64,000 nt of DNA, from contig JAPTMU010000152.1 in the NCBI GenBank assembly GCA_028583405.1, positions 124,001 through 188,000 on the forward strand. Direction: 5' to 3'. Shown one piece after another: positions 1-10,225 of the stretch. The stretch is from Pogonophryne albipinna. Lineage: Eukaryota; Chordata; Actinopteri; Perciformes; Artedidraconidae. The position numbers and the translations under genes are program-made. The first letter of the stretch is position 1. Each line of letters begins with the position of its first letter. The notes below the pieces were generated by a model. The model saw only the letters and a list, made by a program, of their open reading frames with translations. It did not search any database and was not told where the DNA came from.

Positions 1-205
1 CGGAGGAGGAGGATCGGGAGGACATCTCTCCAGCAGTCGACCCGGGAGGCGTCATCAGCGGACCGGAGACGGAGGATCGGGAAGACATCTCTCCAGCATC
101 GACCCGGAAGCCGCCATCAGCGGGCCGGAGGAGGAGGATCCAGAAGACATCTCTCTAGCAGGCAGCCCAGAAGCCGCCATCAGCGGATCGGGGGGACAAA
201 GACAC
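1..205 (+). repeat. Acidic 66-69 bp tandem repeat (possibly coding)
   Basis: Three diverged units of about 66-69 bp run from the window edge. Read on the plus strand each gives an acidic stretch of about 22 residues with the pattern PExEDxEDIS followed by PEAAISG. The same pattern (EAAISG, then DLEDIL) recurs at about 35800-35910 in another copy of this repeat, where a stop codon interrupts it. The frame is kept between copies, which suggests it was once part of a protein of the mobile element. I cannot name the protein. Confidence 0.5.
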
Positions 206-985
206 GGCAAGCCAGGGCGGCACAGGGGACTACACTCTCCGCTGAAACAGGTTGATATAGCCGGTGTGGAGTTTGTTTTAATATCCCATTTTTGAGGAAC
301 TTTGTTTTTCCCATTTTTGAGGAACTTTGTTTTTCCCATTTTTGAGGAACTTTGTTTTAATAACCCATTTTTTGAGGGAGAAGCTGCCCCTTCCCCTTCG
401 TACCAAATGCCCTTGTTGGCTTACGCGTCGGAGGAGGACGAGCACGATGACTCAGCCGACAAGGACCATTTTTTTCAACATATTTTGGTCTCCCTCCACT
501 GTCATAAGAAGTTGTGATGGTGGACTGTTCCTAAAGGTTTAAATCCCAGTTTATGATGGATTTATATAAATGTTGGGGGACAGACAGTAGAAAAGAATGA
601 CAGTGGTTATGTTTCAAATGCTGTGTATAAGTTGATCTCTGAAGTAGAGATCAAAAGAGGGATTAAAGTAAACAGATATTGTTCTAAACTGTATTAAAGT
701 AAACAGGTATTATCTTGAACTGTATTGAAGTGAACATGTATTATTTGGGACTGTTTTAAAGTAATCCTATATATATAAACCTTTTTACTTACACTCAATG
801 ACCCAGATACCCTGCCACACACACTTCCTCTCACCAGCACACACACATACACTCACTGACCCAGATATCAGCACACACACACACATACACTTCCCCCCAC
901 CAGCACGCACATGTTCTCTTTCAAGGTTCTTCCTGGGGCCAATATAATCTCAAGCACCAATATATCTGTGTACAATGTTTGATAC
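200..985 (+). repeat. Dispersed repeat, copy A (3' part)
   Basis: This stretch matches about 36110-36240 and 37245-37620 nearly base for base in long blocks (the run with attgttctaaactg, the CA-rich stretch, and the end at tgtacaatgtttgatac near 985). In the second copy about 1 kb is inserted between the two blocks. The match stops at 985/986, where the Gmr1-like gag begins, so 985 is a true junction. The family is not recognised; an LTR-type element is possible. Confidence 0.6.
285..375 (+). repeat. 25-bp tandem repeat, three to four units
   Basis: Units start at 285, 310 and 335, each beginning cccatttttgagg, with a degenerate fourth at about 363. The repeat makes short overlapping Phe-rich reading frames that are artefacts. 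Confidence 0.85.
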
Positions 986-1757
986 ACCACCTACCGAAAA
1001 AGGTAACCAGATCCCTGGCAAACTCAACATGTGTCTGCCTGTCAGACATCTCCCAGGACCAAAACCTCTGTCGATAGGCCTCAGGGACCAACTCGTAAGC
1101 CTTCAACACCGCAGTTTTAACCATCAGATACACTTTGCTGTCCGCCACCGTTAAAGCAGAATAAGCTTCCTGGGCCCTACCCGTTAGCACACACTGCAGC
1201 AATAAGGTGCTATTAGCATCTGACCACTCTCTGCTCTCAGCAACACGCTCAAACAAGGAGAAAAATGTATCTGGATCTCGTTCATTAAACTGAGGCACAA
1301 CCCGCAGATTAACGGCAACGTCAAATGGAGTAGCTCCACCAGGGAAACTAGAGGCCTGACTTGCACCACCAGCAGGAAAATCCAACCTCCGCTCCTCTAA
1401 CTCAAGCCTTTTAATTTCTACCTGTAACATTAACAGTCTCTCTCTTTGTTCAAAAGTCAGGTCTGTATCACGGGAGCCAGACACATTGACACTGTCTCTG
1501 CCTGAATCAACAGTAATTTGTCCCCCTTTGAAAACACCTAACTCGAACAGATTTGCTCTAACAATCCCTCTTATGTTTTCCTTCATCCTCTTATCCCCAA
1601 CATCCAAGCGGAAATGTTCAGCAACACCGATCAGCTGCTCACGTGAGAAGCCCTCCAGTAGCTCCTCTGTAGGCGCTCTCACAAAGTCCTCCACACTCTC
1701 CATCATGACAACACTGTGTGGCACGCTCATGCTACTACACAGCATACACGCTACCAC
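986..1757 (-). pseudogene. Gmr1-like Ty3/Gypsy gag (SCAN-related capsid), truncated
   Basis: The minus-strand frame encodes the N-terminal 250 or so residues of a Gag of the Gmr1-like Gypsy group, whose capsid is known to be the ancestor of vertebrate SCAN domains. Signature pieces are VPQFNERDPDTFF, CVLTGRAQEAYSAL and ELVPEAYRQRFW. The open frame can be started at a GTG at 1757, but the natural start is more likely the ATG at 1703 (MESVEDF). The frame runs on to 921, but the last 22 residues are encoded by the neighbouring repeat: homology stops at 986, just after VTFFGRW. No protease, reverse transcriptase or integrase follows. Upstream, the leader is split by the hAT insertion and resumes at 10043. 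Confidence 0.75.
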
Positions 1758-2015
1758 AGCCTGTCCCTCTAACTGTCTCAGTAACTGGCTAAACTCCCCG
1801 CTAGTCTTCAGGTGCTAGTTATGGCGGGTACTTATGCACTTAATACCGTAAGCTTGGCGAAGCGACCAGCAACCCGGCAACTCCACCTGCAGCCTCGGCG
1901 GGCTCCCGAGCTAATAGCTCTAACCACTTTCACACCGCACTAACAGCCCCCACTACGACCTCCAAGGGAGACCGTACTAAACCTAACAGGGACAGATACC
2001 ACGGTAACTAACGAT
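1704..2015 (-). other. Leader of the Gmr1-like element (inner part)
   Basis: This is the untranslated stretch between the gag start and the insertion point of the hAT element. It ends with the 8-bp target duplication ctaacgat at 2008-2015. It continues on the far side of the insertion at 10043. Confidence 0.55.
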
Positions 2016-2194
2016 TAGTGATGGGTCGTTCGCGAACGATTCGTTCTTTTTGAACGAATCTTTGAAGTGAACGAGATGAACTGATTCCTCCCACAAAACG
2101 ATTAGTTTGTTTGAGTCGCCGCCTTCCGCCAAAAGCTAAAGAGAAGCTGTTCGCGAACCACACACACACACACACACACGAGCGGGACATCCTC

Positions 2195-3715
2195 CTCAAC
2201 CTGTCCGCCATAAATGCCTCAGAGGACGGATACCTGAACCGTAGCGTCCAGCTAGCTTAGCGATAAATACACACATCGTTGTATTCTCCTCCCCCTGTCG
2301 GCCCTAAAAGCTTCAGAGGGCGGATACCTGAGCTCCATAGCGTCCCGCTAATGTGAAACACACACACACAGCGTTAGCGGGACATTCTCCTCCCCCTGTC
2401 GGCACTAAAAGCTTCAGAGGGCGGATAGCTGGGCTCCGTAGCGTCCAGCTAGCTTAGCCGCTAGCTTAGCGATAAATACACACAGCGTTGTATTCTCCTC
2501 CCCCTGTCAGCCCTAAAAGCTTCAGATGGTGGATACCTGAGCTCCATAGCGTCCCGCTAACGCTGTGTGAAACACACACACACAGCGTTAGCGGGACATT
2601 CTCCTCCCCCTGTCGGCCCTAAAAGCTTCAGAGGGCGGATAGCTGGGCTCCGTAGCGTCCAGCTAGCTTAGCCTCTAGCTTAGCGATAAATACACACAGC
2701 GTTGTATTCTCCTCCCCCTGTCGGCCCTAAAAGCTTCAGATGGCGGATACCTGAGCTCCATAGCGTCCCGCTAATGTGAAACACACACACGGCGTTAGCG
2801 GGACATTCTCCTCTCCCTGTCGGCCCTAAAAGCTTCAGAGGGCGGATAGCTGGGCTCCGTAGCGTCCAGCTAGCTTAGCCGCTAGCTTAGCGATAAATAC
2901 ACACAGCGTTGTATTCTCCTCCCCCTGTCGGCCCTAAAAGCTTCAGATGGCGGATACCTGAGCTCCATAGCGTCCCGCTAATGTGAAACACACACACAGC
3001 GTTAGCGGGATATTCTCCTCTCCCTGTCGGCCCTAAAAGCTTCAGAAGGCGGATAGCTGGGCTCCGTAGCGTCCAGCTAGCTTAGGCTCTAGCTTAGCGA
3101 TCATTACACACAGCGTTGTATTCTCCTCCCCCTGTCGGCCCTAAAAGCTTCAGATGGCGGATACCTGAGCTCCATAGCGTCCCGCTAATGTGAAACACAC
3201 ACACGGCGTTAGCGGGACATTCTCCTCTCCCTGTCGGCCCTAAAAGCTTCAGAGGGCGGATAGCTGGGCTCCGTAGCGTCCAGCTAGCTTAGCCTCTAGC
3301 TTAGCGATAAATACACACAGCGTTGTATTCTCCTCCCCCTGTCGGCCCTAAAAGCTTCAGATGGCGGATACCTGAGCTCCATAGCGTCCCGCTAATGTGA
3401 AACACACACACAGCGTTAGCGGGACATTCTCCTCTCCCTGTCGGCCCTAAAAGCTTCAGAGGGCGGATAGCTGGGCTCCGTAGCGTCCAGCTAGCTTAGC
3501 GATAAATACACACAGCGTTGTATTCTCCTCCCCCTGTCGGCCCTAAAAGCTTCAGATGGCGGATACCTGAGCTCCATAGCGTCCCGCTAATGTGAAATAC
3601 ACACACACAGCGTTAGCGGGACATTCTCCTCTCCCTGTCGGCCCTAAAAGCTTCAGAGGGCGGATAGCTGGGCTCCGTAGCGTCCAGCTAGCTTAGCCGC
3701 TAGCTAAAGGTAAAC
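2195..3715 (+). repeat. Higher-order minisatellite, about 207-bp dimer x 7
   Basis: The phrase ctgagctccatagcg recurs at 2328, 2537, 2751, 2958, 3164, 3372 and 3567, so the period is about 195-214 bp. Each period holds two related half-units that share ctgtcggccctaaaagc, one followed by a gggcggatagctggg type and the other by a tggcggatacctgag type. Each period also carries an inverted pair, gtcccgctaa and ttagcgggac, separated by an AC-rich loop, so each unit could form a hairpin. The array lies wholly inside the hAT element. Confidence 0.9.
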
Positions 3716-4136
3716 ATAGATGGGTACATACTATAGAATATGAATAAATCGTCACCGATGTAGAGGATATATTTTTTTATTCACTTTGAACTCGGCCAAA
3801 TTGAGTTTAATGCTTTGGGATTTAAGTTAGGCCACATGCTAGCCTGCTGTAATACATCGTATAGTCAGGCACACATTTATGAGAGATTTGAGAATGGACA
3901 ATTATATTTCTTAAATAATATGTAGCCTATTCCCAGAGCTTAATTCATGGGGCAACAAGGTGAGGTGTTAAATGTGTTTTAATATCATAAATGTTACGCC
4001 AGCAAACTTCTTGTACGGACTTCGGCAGTAGTGAAGACTCACTGAACGAATTAATTACAAAGACGAATCGTTCGCGAACGTGCAAATCACCAGAAGTCAT
4101 TCGCGAACCGGTGAACGAATCAGTGAACGAATCTTT
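3716..4136 (+). other. hAT subterminal region, no gene
   Basis: AT-rich sequence without a reading frame, followed from about 4065 by the ttcgcgaacg and gtgaacgaatc motifs of the right end of the hAT element. The L1 target site gtgaacgaatcttt lies at 4123-4136. Confidence 0.6.
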
Positions 4137-4585
4137 TTTTTTTTTTTTTTTTTTTTATGATTTATTTATGAGATTTTGAGCACAACAGACATACAATACA
4201 CCTCCTACATGGAGTGAGATTGATACACAGTTGAATACTGTGGAACAAGGTATCAACAAAGAGACAGTTTACCCCCTCCCTCCCTCCCTTACAGACAAGC
4301 ATCAATGAAATAGGATGCAATGGATTTTGAAACAGGTAATAATGGTAATGAAAGACCAATATTGGCCATACATGCCATAACATACACATTTACATATGCA
4401 TTCAAATCATACATGCTTCTATACATGTATGTTACAAAGACACAAACAGAATAATAACAAAACACTAACAGCACACAGAAAGAGAAAAAAAAAAATATAT
4501 ATATATATATAAATAAAATAAAAATAAAAACACCTGCTACTGTACTACAAGCTGAAGCTCATTGGGGGGGGCATAACCAGGTTGT

Positions 4586-7500
4586 CTAGATATCAGGGTC
4601 AACATCTATTTGGAGAGATCTGACATGCTCTAGGAAGGGTTGCCATATCTTATAGAATTTCTGTTCCGAGAAACGCAGAGAGTATTTAATCTTCTCCAGT
4701 CTCATAAAATGAAGGGCATCCTTTATCCATTGAGAATGAGGGGGGGGGCAAGGGCCTTTCCACCGCAGCAGAATGGCACGTCTTGCTAACAATGTGAGAA
4801 AGGCAACAAGCTCAGCAAAATAAGACGGCAGTGAGAGGCCAGTGGGTAGGACACCAAACAGGGCGAGTAATGGTGAGGGTCGGATATTGGCAGATGTGAT
4901 GGCTGAGAGGGAGTCAAAAACACAAGCCCAGAAAGGAGCAAGGGTGGGGAAATACCAGAACATATGACTGAGATTGGCTGGTCCTTGATGACATTTGTCA
5001 CAGTTTGGGTCAATGTCAGGGTAGATATGAGCTAACCTACATTTAGACCAGTGAACTCTGTGGACCACTTTGCACTGTAAAACTCCATGGCGAGCACAGA
5101 TAGACGATGAGTGGACCCACCTCAGAGCATGCTCCCAGGTGGCAGGGTCTATATCCTCACCAAGCTCCTCAGACCAAGCATTACGCAAAGAATCAGAGGT
5201 TGTTAACTGATTTTTGAGAAGAGTATTATACAGTATGGAAATTGAGCCTTTGCGATTAGGGTTAACATCAAGTATTGTATCAACAAGAGTAGAAGGAGGG
5301 AGGGCAGGGAAGCCAGGAAAATGATTGCGAACAAAATTGCGGACTTGCAAATATCTAAAGAAATGCGTGCGCTGCAAATTGAAAGCTTGAGTTAGCTGGT
5401 CGAAGGAAGCAAATATGCCACTGATGTAAAGCTGTTTTATTGAAACAATCCCTAGGTCTTTCCAGATCAAAAAAGCCCTGTCAATGACTGATGGAGTAAA
5501 CAGAGGGTTAGAATGTACTGGGGCAGAGACAGGTGTTATCTGTAGCCCAAAGTGCCGCCTGAACTGATTCCAGATTTTAAGGCAGCTTTTCACTACAACA
5601 CTCCTGGAGTGTGAAGTTGGTGACGATGTTGGGGGGAGGCACAGCAGGGACAACAGAGAAGAGGGACTACATGAGGCTTCTTCAACCTGCAGCCATGATG
5701 GAGGCTGGCTGCTGGTGTGACACCAGTACAATATTGTTCTAATGTTTGCAGCCCAATAGTAAAGCAAGAAGTTGGGTAGAGCAAGGCCACCCAACTGTTT
5801 AGGCTTTTGTAAAATTTCTTTTTTGATTCTAGGGGTGCTTTTGTTCCAAATAAATTGTGAGATTACACTATCAAGAGAGTGGAAAAAGTGTTTGGGGAGG
5901 AAAATAGGTATACACTGGAATAGATATAAGAACTTGGGCAGCACATTCATTTTAATACAATTTATACGACCAGCGAGAGACAGAGGCAAGAGTGACCAAC
6001 GATGGATGTCTTGGGACAGCCTAGCTAAGAGAGGGGAAAAGTTACGTTCAAATAGTTCTGAATAGTTTTTAGTTACACATACACCCAAATATTTAAAGTG
6101 CTCCAGCGATGTTCTGAATGGTAACTCGGAGAGGGGATGGGCTATGGCTGCCGCATTAACTGTCACAAGTTCGCTTTTATGCAGATTCAATTTATAACCT
6201 GAGATTTGCCCAAATTCTTTCAACACGGTCAGTACAATAGGGATAGATTTGTCTGGGCTAGAAAGAAAGACCAGGAGGTCATCGGCGTACAGGGATAGTT
6301 TATGTTCCATGCCACCTCTTGAGATGCCCAACATCTGACTAGCCCTAAGAGCTACTGCTAGAGGTTCAATGGCAATGGCAAAAAGTAATGGAGAGAGTGG
6401 ACAGCCCTGTCGGGTACCACGGTTGAGGGAGAAATAGTCAGAGTAGTCATTATTTGTGCGAACACAAGCAAGCGGGGATGTATACAAAAGCTTAATCCAA
6501 GATATAAGTGTATCGCCAAAGCCAAAACATTTCAGTGTGTAAAACAGGTAGGGCCACTCCACACGATCAAATGCCTTTTCAGCATCCATTGAGATGACCA
6601 GCTCCGGGTCGTCAGAGGTGGTTGGTGAATACAGAATATCAAACAGTCGTCTGACATTGTGAAAGGAATGTCTGTTCTTTATAAACCCTGTTTGGTCTGC
6701 AGAGATGATAGTTGGCAGGACACTCTCCAGCCGCCTAGCCAACATGTTAGCCAGTATTTTGACATCAGCACAAAGCAGAGAGATAGGGCAATAATTAAAA
6801 AATTCAGCAGGAAAACCGTCAGGGCCAGGGCTTTTCCCATTCTGCATAAACATTAAAGCACTCCTAAGTTCGTCTATTGTAAATTGTGCATCCAGATTAG
6901 ATGCCACTTCAGAGTTGATAGAAGGGATATCTAAGGAACTAAAAAAGTGTTCGTACTGTGCTTCGTTGTCTGGGCACTCAGAGGAGTATAATGACGCATA
7001 AAAATCCCTGAACTGACCGTTGATGGATTGAGGGTTAATGGTTGGTCCAATATCTGTGTTAATTTGGGCGATGTGCAATGATGAGGAGGATTGCCTAATC
7101 TGGTGAGCAAGCAACCTACTTGGTTTATCTCCAAATTCATAATAATTATGGCGTGTTTTTAACAGGGACTGAGCTGTTTCGTTGGAGGTCAGAATGTCAT
7201 ATTCCGCCTTTTTTGTGAGTAAGTCTTTGAAAAGATCAGCATCAGGTGTGTCTACACACTTTGACTGCAGCTCTGCTATATCCTTGGAGAGAGTGGCCTT
7301 GTTTTCCATAGCAATCTTTCTCTGATAAGCAGAGTAAGATATTATTTCTCCTCTTAAGTAAGCTTTACATGCCTCCCATATGGCTGCTGCAGATATATCT
7401 GGATTGACATTGGTAGATATGAAAAGATCAATATGACTGTTAATTGTGTTAATAAAGTTGGTGTCAGAAAGTAGCAATGAATTAAAGCGCCAGGGAGAGC

Positions 7501-8296
7501 GGGAAAGCGATCTGCCTGGGAAGGAGACATCCATGACGACGGTTGCATGATCTGAAATTACAATAGGACTGTAGGAACACGACATGACAGAGGAGAGGAG
7601 TTTACTATCAATGAGAAAGAAATCTATTCGTGAGAACGTTCCATGAACAGGAGAGAAGAATGAGAACTGCTTGGTGCTAGGATTAAAAAAGCGCCAGGCG
7701 TCTGAGACGGCATATTGTTCCATGAACAGCTGGATTACTTTAGATGATTTAGATGAAGCATAAGGCCTGTTGGATGAGCGATCAAGTGAGGAATCAAGAC
7801 AGCAGTTGAAGTCACCACCAAGGATAAGCTGATGAGAGTTTAGGTCAGGGAGAGAGAAAAAAAAGTTCTTAAAAAAATTCTCATTATCCCAATTTGGGCC
7901 ATACACATTTGCCAACACCAGGTTATTAGCCCCAATTCTACCTGTAACAATTATAAAGCGTCCATTAGGGTCTGAAATGACAGTGGACATTGAGAAGGGG
8001 ATTGATTTATGAATTAGAATTGCAGCCCCGCGTGCCTTGCTTGAAAATGAGGAGTGGTAAAGTTGGCCTACCCAACCTCTCTTAAGTTTAACGTGATCTA
8101 ACGGCTTAAGGTGGGTCTCTTGTAAAAAGGCTATTTTAGTGTTAAGGAATATAAGATGGTTGATCACTTTGTTACGCTTAACAGGAGAGTTAAGACCTCT
8201 AACATTCCAACTAGTGAATCGAACTGCACCGCATGGTGCAGACAATGAGACTGTACTAGCCATATGCAGGGATTGACGGTATGGTTGGAGATGCAT
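4586..8296 (-). CDS. L1 ORF2: endonuclease and reverse transcriptase (internally deleted)
   Basis: A 1236-residue open frame. ORF2 nicks target DNA and copies the L1 RNA onto it. Residues about 25-250 are an APE-type endonuclease (SWNVRGLN, FLQETHL, GGDFN, SRIDFF, SDHATV). The reverse transcriptase follows, with SMDAEKAFDRVEW, NRGTRQGCPLSPLLFA and the catalytic YADD at residues 670-673. The C-terminus has a Cys/His cluster (CDKC at about residue 1120, then SHMFW) in which the usual last Cys appears replaced. Around residue 501 the text jumps from PGPDGFPAEFFN to YCPISLLCADVKIL; in L1 proteins roughly 50 residues lie between these motifs, so an in-frame deletion has removed early reverse-transcriptase blocks. 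Start chosen at the only upstream Met before the endonuclease. Confidence 0.9.
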   Translation of the reverse strand: MHLQPYRQSLHMASTVSLSAPCGAVRFTSWNVRGLNSPVKRNKVINHLIFLNTKIAFLQETHLKPLDHVKLKRGWVGQLYHSSFSSKARGAAILIHKSIPFSMSTVISDPNGRFIIVTGRIGANNLVLANVYGPNWDNENFFKNFFFSLPDLNSHQLILGGDFNCCLDSSLDRSSNRPYASSKSSKVIQLFMEQYAVSDAWRFFNPSTKQFSFFSPVHGTFSRIDFFLIDSKLLSSVMSCSYSPIVISDHATVVMDVSFPGRSLSRSPWRFNSLLLSDTNFINTINSHIDLFISTNVNPDISAAAIWEACKAYLRGEIISYSAYQRKIAMENKATLSKDIAELQSKCVDTPDADLFKDLLTKKAEYDILTSNETAQSLLKTRHNYYEFGDKPSRLLAHQIRQSSSSLHIAQINTDIGPTINPQSINGQFRDFYASLYSSECPDNEAQYEHFFSSLDIPSINSEVASNLDAQFTIDELRSALMFMQNGKSPGPDGFPAEFFNYCPISLLCADVKILANMLARRLESVLPTIISADQTGFIKNRHSFHNVRRLFDILYSPTTSDDPELVISMDAEKAFDRVEWPYLFYTLKCFGFGDTLISWIKLLYTSPLACVRTNNDYSDYFSLNRGTRQGCPLSPLLFAIAIEPLAVALRASQMLGISRGGMEHKLSLYADDLLVFLSSPDKSIPIVLTVLKEFGQISGYKLNLHKSELVTVNAAAIAHPLSELPFRTSLEHFKYLGVCVTKNYSELFERNFSPLLARLSQDIHRWSLLPLSLAGRINCIKMNVLPKFLYLFQCIPIFLPKHFFHSLDSVISQFIWNKSTPRIKKEILQKPKQLGGLALPNFLLYYWAANIRTILYWCHTSSQPPSWLQVEEASCSPSSLLSLLCLPPTSSPTSHSRSVVVKSCLKIWNQFRRHFGLQITPVSAPVHSNPLFTPSVIDRAFLIWKDLGIVSIKQLYISGIFASFDQLTQAFNLQRTHFFRYLQVRNFVRNHFPGFPALPPSTLVDTILDVNPNRKGSISILYNTLLKNQLTTSDSLRNAWSEELGEDIDPATWEHALRWVHSSSICARHGVLQCKVVHRVHWSKCRLAHIYPDIDPNCDKCHQGPANLSHMFWYFPTLAPFWACVFDSLSAITSANIRPSPLLALFGVLPTGLSLPSYFAELVAFLTLLARRAILLRWKGPCPPPHSQWIKDALHFMRLEKIKYSLRFSEQKFYKIWQPFLEHVRSLQIDVDPDI

Positions 8297-9017
8297 CCTC
8301 CATAAATGCCCCCGCCCATCCCCACCTAAGACTCAGAGCCAGAACCAGAGAGAGAGCCATATGGATTGTAGCAGTAGCACATAGATAATAGTAGAAAAAT
8401 ACAGTAACAGAACGCACAATAAAACAACTAAAAAAACAGTGAAAAAAACACCCCACAAGCAACCCACACTCCCACCCCAAACCCCACGCTGCTGCAAGAA
8501 GCAACAGCGTGAAACTCACTGATCCACTGATCAGCATCATTTGCTACTTCCTAAAATCCATCACGCTGATCCCACGACTTAATAAACTTAATAAACTTCA
8601 AGAAAAGCATTGTATCTTAACCTCAAAAGCCACATAAAAAACGAGTATAATAGGCATTCCCATGAATTGTTTTGAACACATGTCTGCCTGTGAAAACGTG
8701 TCAGTCTGTTGGAAATACGATGAAACAGTGTAACACAAACACTAAACATGTCAGCCTATTAGAAATACGAAACTCTTTGATGAGAGAGTCGAACATGAAT
8801 ATCAAACGTTTATACTCTTAACAATAGGCTACTGTAGACAGCCCGTAGCTGTGGAGATAACATTTGGGAAGGTGTACGCCAACCGCAAACTGCAATCAAC
8901 GCTAGCGCACAGCCGGCATTTATGATGGGAAAACGCTAAAATGGAAAGAGCGCGCCTCGCCATCAGGCACGTAATATTAACATTAACGATAGCGTTAATT
9001 GTACATAAGTCACTGGC
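8297..9017 (-). other. L1 inter-ORF region
   Basis: About 720 bp between ORF1 and ORF2 of the L1. A short hydrophobic frame exists at 8256-8540 but it resembles nothing in L1 and is probably chance. Confidence 0.5.
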
Positions 9018-9839
9018 TTACTTGTTCAAGTTCTGTAGAAACTTGTCAGCCTCCAAAACAGACCGGATCCATGTCTTCTCGCCGTTGGTGAGGGTAATAC
9101 GGAGCCTGGCTGGATACAGGAGAGCTGGTCTGTACCCGCGCTTGTAGAGTTCCGCCATGGAGCTTTTGTACTCTGCTCTTTCCTTCAACACATCGCTGCT
9201 GTAATCCTCGTAGAGTCGGATCTTGTGCTCCTTGTAGAACAGCTCACCACGTCTACGAGCCTCACGGATGAGCAGGTCCTTCACTTGGAAGCGGTGTAGG
9301 CGTACGATGACAGGTCGTGGCTTATCTCCTGCAGCAGGCTTGGGTGCGAGGCTCCGGTGGGCACGATCGAGCTCAGGTGGTGAAGAAAGGACCTCCTTGC
9401 CAAAGACATCCACAAGTAGTTGGGAAAAAAACGCGGTTGGTCGTGGACCTTCAAGCAATTCAGGTAGGCCGATAATCCTGATGTTTTGGCGCCTGCTGCG
9501 CCCCTCCAGGTCAGCTAGCTTAGTTTTCAGCAACACGTTATCTTGTTGGAGGGTAGAGCATGCATTCTCTAAATGTTGGAGACGACGGTCCACCTCATTA
9601 GAATTGTCTTCCAGAGAGCCGATCCTTTCCCCATGGCCCGCTACAGTCGAGTTCAAGCCGTCCAGTGTCGTTGTCAGCGTCTCAAAAGATGACTTAAAGT
9701 CGGCAGATATTGCATTCCTGTGCTCAGCTAACAGGGAGCTAAGTTCTGCTAGCGTAACACTAGCAGACGAGGAAGACGGGTCTTTATCCTGCTTGCTTTT
9801 CGTTTTAGACATTGTCGAGGCCAAAAAGGTGGTCAGCAC
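9018..9839 (-). CDS. L1 ORF1p: coiled-coil RNA-binding protein
   Basis: A 273-residue open frame. ORF1p trimerises and binds L1 RNA as a nucleic-acid chaperone. The N-terminus is Lys/Ser-rich, residues about 30-120 form heptad-like coiled coil (LQHLENACSTLQQDNVLL), followed by the hallmark RRQNIRIIGLPE of the RRM core and a basic C-terminal domain (RPVIVRLHRFQVKDL, YEDYSSDVL). The preferred start may be the second Met (residue 10, MSKTKS). It ends about 720 bp before ORF2, a long inter-ORF gap. No internal stop. Confidence 0.9.
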   Translation of the reverse strand: MLTTFLASTMSKTKSKQDKDPSSSSASVTLAELSSLLAEHRNAISADFKSSFETLTTTLDGLNSTVAGHGERIGSLEDNSNEVDRRLQHLENACSTLQQDNVLLKTKLADLEGRSRRQNIRIIGLPELLEGPRPTAFFSQLLVDVFGKEVLSSPPELDRAHRSLAPKPAAGDKPRPVIVRLHRFQVKDLLIREARRRGELFYKEHKIRLYEDYSSDVLKERAEYKSSMAELYKRGYRPALLYPARLRITLTNGEKTWIRSVLEADKFLQNLNK

Positions 9840-10042
9840 AGTTACACTAAACTTTTGAAAACAAAAATACTTAAAAATGAGAAGTTTAAAAGGTAAATCT
9901 GAAAGTTAAGTCGTGGGAGCGAGCCACCTGCACGTCTACTCCGCACACCTCATACCGGAAGTGTGAACGAATCTTTAAAGTGAACTGAATCAAAAGATTT
10001 GTGTCCCCGAAGGGAATCTAAATGCCTATCACTACTAACGAT

Positions 10043-10225
10043 ACTGTGCTTGTACTCGCTGCCACACAATCTCTGTACATTAGAACTGCAAAACACTCAC
10101 CCCCGTAACGCTACTCCCAACCAATCAGCTGCACACAATGACAACAGCAGCTGCGCGAAATCCATCCCCACAACGGACATCCAGTTCTGACACGTTTCCC
10201 AGGTCCAAAGCGACGAGCCCCCATA
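10043..10225 (-). other. Leader of the Gmr1-like Gypsy element with primer-binding site
   Basis: This continues the leader interrupted at 2015. On the minus strand, TGGGGGCTCGTC (plus 10212-10223) is the sequence expected for a tRNA-Pro primer-binding site, and it lies just inside a CA-ended LTR. That order (LTR, binding site, leader, gag) agrees with the gag at 986-1703 on the same strand. Confidence 0.55.

Larger units (their letters stand above)
4137..9962 (-). mobile_element. Full-length L1-type LINE
   Basis: A 5.8-kb minus-strand element with a short 5' leader, ORF1, ORF2 and a 3' UTR ending in a poly(A) tract (T run at 4134-4156 on the plus strand). A polyadenylation signal AATAAA lies just before the tail on the minus strand. 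The 14-bp target duplication gtgaacgaatcttt is present at 4123-4136 and 9963-9976. Both ORFs are open, but ORF2 carries an internal deletion, so this copy should be immobile by itself. Confidence 0.92.
2016..10034. mobile_element. Non-autonomous hAT element with perfect 8-bp target duplication
   Basis: The left end reads tagtgatggg and the right end cctatcacta, giving short imperfect terminal inverted repeats typical of hAT elements. The flanking 8-mers at 2008-2015 and 10035-10042 are both ctaacgat. Subterminal regions are rich in ttcgcgaacg and gaacgaatc motifs at both ends, as expected for transposase binding sites. Removing the L1 at 4137-9962 leaves about 2.2 kb, most of it a minisatellite, with no transposase frame. 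The element landed in the leader of a Gmr1-like Gypsy element. Confidence 0.85.

Noticed and set aside
921..985. Last 22 residues of the Gmr1-like gag frame
   Set aside because: They are encoded by the neighbouring dispersed repeat, which is found alone at 37560-37620.
2195..3715. Regularly spaced repeats resembling a CRISPR array
   Set aside because: The unit is about 207 bp with no unique spacers, and the DNA is vertebrate. It is a higher-order minisatellite.
8256..8540. Hydrophobic 94-residue minus frame before L1 ORF2
   Set aside because: It overlaps the ORF2 start, lies in the inter-ORF region and resembles no L1 protein.
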